Part shown: piece by piece, positions 61,814 to 64,000 of the stretch | Layout: every line of letters begins with the position of its first letter | How positions within the stretch are numbered: position 1 is the first letter of the stretch | NCBI RefSeq assembly: GCF_947492715.1 | Contig: NZ_CANLNS010000004.1 | Coordinates: 1 to 64,000 of the forward strand | Source of the DNA: an uncultured Psychroserpens sp. | GTDB taxonomy: Bacteria > Bacteroidota > Bacteroidia > Flavobacteriales > Flavobacteriaceae | DNA: 64,000 nt | Direction of reading: 5' to 3' | The notes under the pieces: generated by a model | What the model was told of the DNA's origin: nothing | What the model saw: only the letters and a program-made list of their open reading frames with translations | Database searches by the model: none | Made by a program: the position numbers and the translations under genes

Positions 61814-62022
61814 TGACAAGCGTCTACAGCTTCTTTAAAACGTATGAGCGCAATCTTGAGATTGAATTCAATATCGTAGAGAATCTCACTAAAATTTATC
61901 TTATTGAAAACTTTAGCAACCTCTTCATTATATGTAAAAGGCACTATACCTAACGATTGATATTCTGAATCATCTTTGTTATGTACATAGTTGTAATACC
62001 TATTGAAATACACCATTTTCAA
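61810..62022 (-). CDS. Hypothetical small protein
   Basis: A 70-codon frame that starts 23 bases inside the end of the next upstream gene and ends 4 bases inside the convergent VOC gene. The translated product is soluble with mixed composition (KDDSEYQSLGIVPFTY, then a helical tail FNLKIALIRFKEAV). The lack of any other gene in this tight spot supports it being real, but no homologue is recognised and it could be a chance frame. Confidence 0.42.
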   Translation of the reverse strand: MKMVYFNRYYNYVHNKDDSEYQSLGIVPFTYNEEVAKVFNKINFSEILYDIEFNLKIALIRFKEAVDACH

Positions 62023-62815
62023 TTGAAAACTCGAAACTAAATTCGATTAAACCAATATAGTCATCTGTTTTATTAACGCGATAAGGAAATTCCCAAGTTC
62101 CTTTAACAAAAGATACTTTAGAATCATCTTCGCTTATTTCAGTTTCAGTAACACCAACCATTATCATATTGTCCAGAAAGCATTGAAAAAGATCGGCATC
62201 AGCAGTTTCAGAATCGATACGATACGTTCCTTTTGATTCAAGGTGACCTTCCTTATTTGCTGAAAGTTTAACTGTTTCAATAAACGCTCGCTTTTCATAT
62301 GGGTTTGTTTCAGAAATACTAATTAATTGATCTACGACATAATATTGTCCGTTATATTCCACCATTCCGAAGGAAAAATATTTATGTTTCGAATGATCGA
62401 TTGTTGCGATAACTCTTTGAATCCCCATATCTTTCTCTATCTTATCAGTACTTTCTAAGACTTGATAGTTTGTGATATCTTTTGAATTCAATTCAAAGAT
62501 TTGAATTTTACTAGTTAGGCTAAAAAAAGTCATCATAAAAGAACCTTCAACTAAACCTTTATACATTTCTGGCACTCTAGTAAGCGCTTGTTTTAGCTGC
62601 TCATCTGTACATTCTGTTTCACAAAGTTTCTTTACCATTTTAACGTAAAACTGCTCTGGGACAATAAGAGATTTAAATGCAATTGTGTCGTTAGCGACAG
62701 CAGATTCAAAAATTGCATTACCAAGAGCTTCATACGCTTTTTCCTGTGAATTCATTGTAAAAGGCAACAGCAAGAAGCAAAGAATTAAGTGTAAGTAATG
62801 ATATTTCATATACAA
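62000..62815 (-). CDS. Secreted protein of unknown function
   Basis: A 271-residue protein with signal peptide (MYMKYHYLHLILCFLLLPFTMNSQ; MKYHYLH at 62809 is an alternative start). The N-terminal third is helical (KAYEALGNAIFESAVANDTIAFKSL) with two cysteines in LCETECTDEQ; the rest is beta-rich, ending in GLIEFSFEFSIENG. I do not recognise a family. It follows the hemolysin-III-like gene with no gap, so it is in the same operon as that and the DUF4294 gene. Confidence 0.78.
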   Translation of the reverse strand: MYMKYHYLHLILCFLLLPFTMNSQEKAYEALGNAIFESAVANDTIAFKSLIVPEQFYVKMVKKLCETECTDEQLKQALTRVPEMYKGLVEGSFMMTFFSLTSKIQIFELNSKDITNYQVLESTDKIEKDMGIQRVIATIDHSKHKYFSFGMVEYNGQYYVVDQLISISETNPYEKRAFIETVKLSANKEGHLESKGTYRIDSETADADLFQCFLDNMIMVGVTETEISEDDSKVSFVKGTWEFPYRVNKTDDYIGLIEFSFEFSIENGVFQ

Positions 62816-63442
62816 TTAAATGACATAGAAGTAAACCATAAAAAAATGACAAATTGCTCCACCTAGTACAAACAAGTGCCAGATTACATGATTATATGGG
62901 ATTTTTTCAATAGCGTAAAAAACAATTCCAACCGTATATAACAAACCTCCTGCAAATAGCAAATACAGTCCGTTAGTATCCAACCTATCTGCCAATGTGG
63001 AGAAATCAAAAACAATAAGCCAGCCCATCACAAGATATAATAGCGTAGAAAATGTTTCAAACTTACCTGTAAAAAATAGTTTAAGAATCACACCAAAAGC
63101 GGCAATACCCCAAACCACCCAAAAAAGCAGCCACCCTAAGCTATCGGGTAACATAATAAGAAGCACTGGTGTATAGGTTCCAGCGATAAGCAGATAAATG
63201 CTAATGTGATCTACAATTCTAAAATAGTGCTTTCTTTTATCTCCTTTAACAGCGTGATAAAATGTAGAGGCCAGAAATAAAACGATGATGGATATCCCAT
63301 AAACAATAACACTAAACAAGCCATATGGCGTTTCTCGCTTTAAAAAAACAATAAGTAAAACCAAGCCTGCAATACCGAGAGCTGCACCAATACCATGACT
63401 CCAGGCATTTAAACGTTCTTCAAAAGGCGATTGGGTGCGCAT
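62816..63442 (-). CDS. Hemolysin III / PAQR family membrane protein
   Basis: A 208-residue protein with seven membrane helices and the PAQR metal-site motifs: LNAWSHGIGAAL, SSTFYHAVKG-type (here ASTFYHAVKGD), KRKHYFRIVDH and the C-terminal NHVIWHLFVLGGAICHF with two His. Eukaryotic relatives are adiponectin receptors with ceramidase activity; bacterial members are linked to lipid homeostasis, and the hemolysin name is historical. Its ATG overlaps the DUF4294 stop by one base. Confidence 0.94.
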   Translation of the reverse strand: MRTQSPFEERLNAWSHGIGAALGIAGLVLLIVFLKRETPYGLFSVIVYGISIIVLFLASTFYHAVKGDKRKHYFRIVDHISIYLLIAGTYTPVLLIMLPDSLGWLLFWVVWGIAAFGVILKLFFTGKFETFSTLLYLVMGWLIVFDFSTLADRLDTNGLYLLFAGGLLYTVGIVFYAIEKIPYNHVIWHLFVLGGAICHFFMVYFYVI

Positions 63443-64000
63443 TAATTTTTAGTTTCTGCAGTAGCTTTATTTTTCAACCATTTATCTGATAAATCGTAGT
63501 AATCAAAATCGATTGCTGGTTCTTGGCGCTCTAAGTGTCTATCCTGAAAAGCGCGTTCTAAAATATCTTCGATAAAGAAATCCTCTTTCACTTCCATTGG
63601 ATTGAATTCACGTTTTAAGGAAATGTCAAACAACTTGGCAGTACTGTTAAACCAAAAAGCACGCCAACCACTTCGTAATTCTTTGATGAGTTGGAACGTT
63701 GTTTTTCCTGTCTGCCGATGAATTAATTTAACTAGTATCTGACCTTCAGTACGTGTTAACTTTTTCAATTCTGCCGAGAATTCATCTTCAATGTACTTTT
63801 GAATCTTTTTAGCGTACCGTTTTTTATCTCGTTTTTTATCGAGCGTTTCTAAGCGCCGTTTCAAAGTTGTTAACCGATCTGCAGCTAACTTCGCATAAGG
63901 GTAAACCTTTAAAGTTTTTCGCTTTAATATTAAATATTGAACGCGCTCTTTTCGGTCTGAAAAATTAATTTTGTTTAATACTAATACCTCATTTAGATCT
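63442..64000 (-). CDS. DUF4294 family protein, 5' end beyond the window
   Basis: The frame stays open to the end of the window (upstream residues DLNEVLVLNKINFSDRKERV and KVYPYAKLAADRLTTL are visible), so the start lies outside and any apparent start near 63864 (a TTG) is an artefact. About 185 residues are seen. The central KRRLETLDKKRDKKRYAKKI, TEGQILVKLIHRQTGKTTF and SGWRAFWFN segments match DUF4294, a flavobacterial family of unknown role. It is coupled to the PAQR gene by a one-base overlap. Confidence 0.9.
   Translation of the reverse strand, partial: DLNEVLVLNKINFSDRKERVQYLILKRKTLKVYPYAKLAADRLTTLKRRLETLDKKRDKKRYAKKIQKYIEDEFSAELKKLTRTEGQILVKLIHRQTGKTTFQLIKELRSGWRAFWFNSTAKLFDISLKREFNPMEVKEDFFIEDILERAFQDRHLERQEPAIDFDYYDLSDKWLKNKATAETKN

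Noticed and set aside
62816-63442. Hemolysin III as a toxin gene
   Set aside because: The PAQR family motifs point to a membrane lipid-homeostasis protein; the hemolysin name is historical and there is no toxin context.
63442-63864. 140-residue gene starting with TTG at 63864
   Set aside because: The same frame continues to the end of the window with family-like sequence, so the gene is longer and cut by the window edge.
1-64000. tRNA genes, CRISPR arrays, insertion sequences
   Set aside because: All gaps were read on both strands; none shows a cloverleaf with CCA-type end, spaced direct repeats, or transposase frames with terminal repeats.

Overview
The window reads as chromosomal DNA of a member of the Bacteroidota, almost certainly the family Flavobacteriaceae (marine genera around Winogradskyella, Psychroserpens or Olleya are a guess). 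The signs are A+T-rich DNA, a type IX secretion (T9SS) sorting domain, PorP/SprF and PorQ homologues, a TonB-dependent receptor with a carboxypeptidase-like N-terminal domain, several DUFs typical of the group (DUF6452, DUF6048, DUF6768, DUF4294, CCC-motif protein), and promoters of the Bacteroidota form (TTG, about 19-20 bases, TAnnTTTG). Coding density is high and intergenic gaps are all under 300 bases. No tRNA, rRNA, CRISPR array, insertion sequence or prophage was seen.

Layout. 1-4.4 kb: the 3' end of a giant repeat-built T9SS cargo protein, then its PorP/SprF-like partner and an OmpA-type TPR/PD40 lipoprotein-like partner. 4.5-11 kb: an ABC exporter whose permease is fused to an M1 peptidase-like domain, divergent from a LytS/LytTR two-component system. 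11-18.1 kb: a CAP-domain lipoprotein, pdxH, a pyrR-pyrB-STAS-membrane protein-rnz operon, and rpsA with a clear promoter. 18.3-23.8 kb: a Kbp-like LysM protein, cmk-porQ, a LysM protein and lon. 24-27 kb: an ECF sigma factor, its presumed anti-sigma factor and two repetitive envelope beta-solenoid proteins in one operon. 27-33 kb: lipoprotein, Atg22-like transporter, M48 protease, msrB, DinB-like protein, dihydrolipoyl dehydrogenase. 33-36 kb: four small outer-membrane beta-barrels with aroQ among them, most with their own terminator. 36-41 kb: xerD, an orphan PAS histidine kinase, rny, a probable 6S RNA, zapA and a ZapB-like coiled coil. 41-48 kb: LytM peptidase, TonB receptor, secreted protein, TPR-HTH regulator. 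48-55 kb: cysteine desulfurase, Ca-repeat lipoprotein, Smr protein, DUF2752 and CCC membrane proteins, ornithine aminotransferase, a second ECF sigma operon. 55-64 kb: rlmD with DUF6452/DUF6048, an RlmL-like methyltransferase, a methyltransferase-ZIP-DUF4268 operon, VOC protein, unknown secreted protein, hemolysin-III/PAQR protein and the C-terminal part of a DUF4294 gene cut by the window edge.

Most of the window is core flavobacterial gene content with a strong envelope theme: T9SS, outer-membrane barrels, peptidoglycan-binding proteins and two ECF sigma operons with membrane partners. The strongest non-coding find is a 190-nt structured RNA between zapA and rny that fits 6S RNA. The most unusual protein details are an M1-like domain with altered active-site motifs in an ABC exporter, an RlmD lacking the usual iron-sulfur cysteines, and nearly identical repeats in the T9SS cargo gene. 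I did not find a clear-cut new defence or mobile system.
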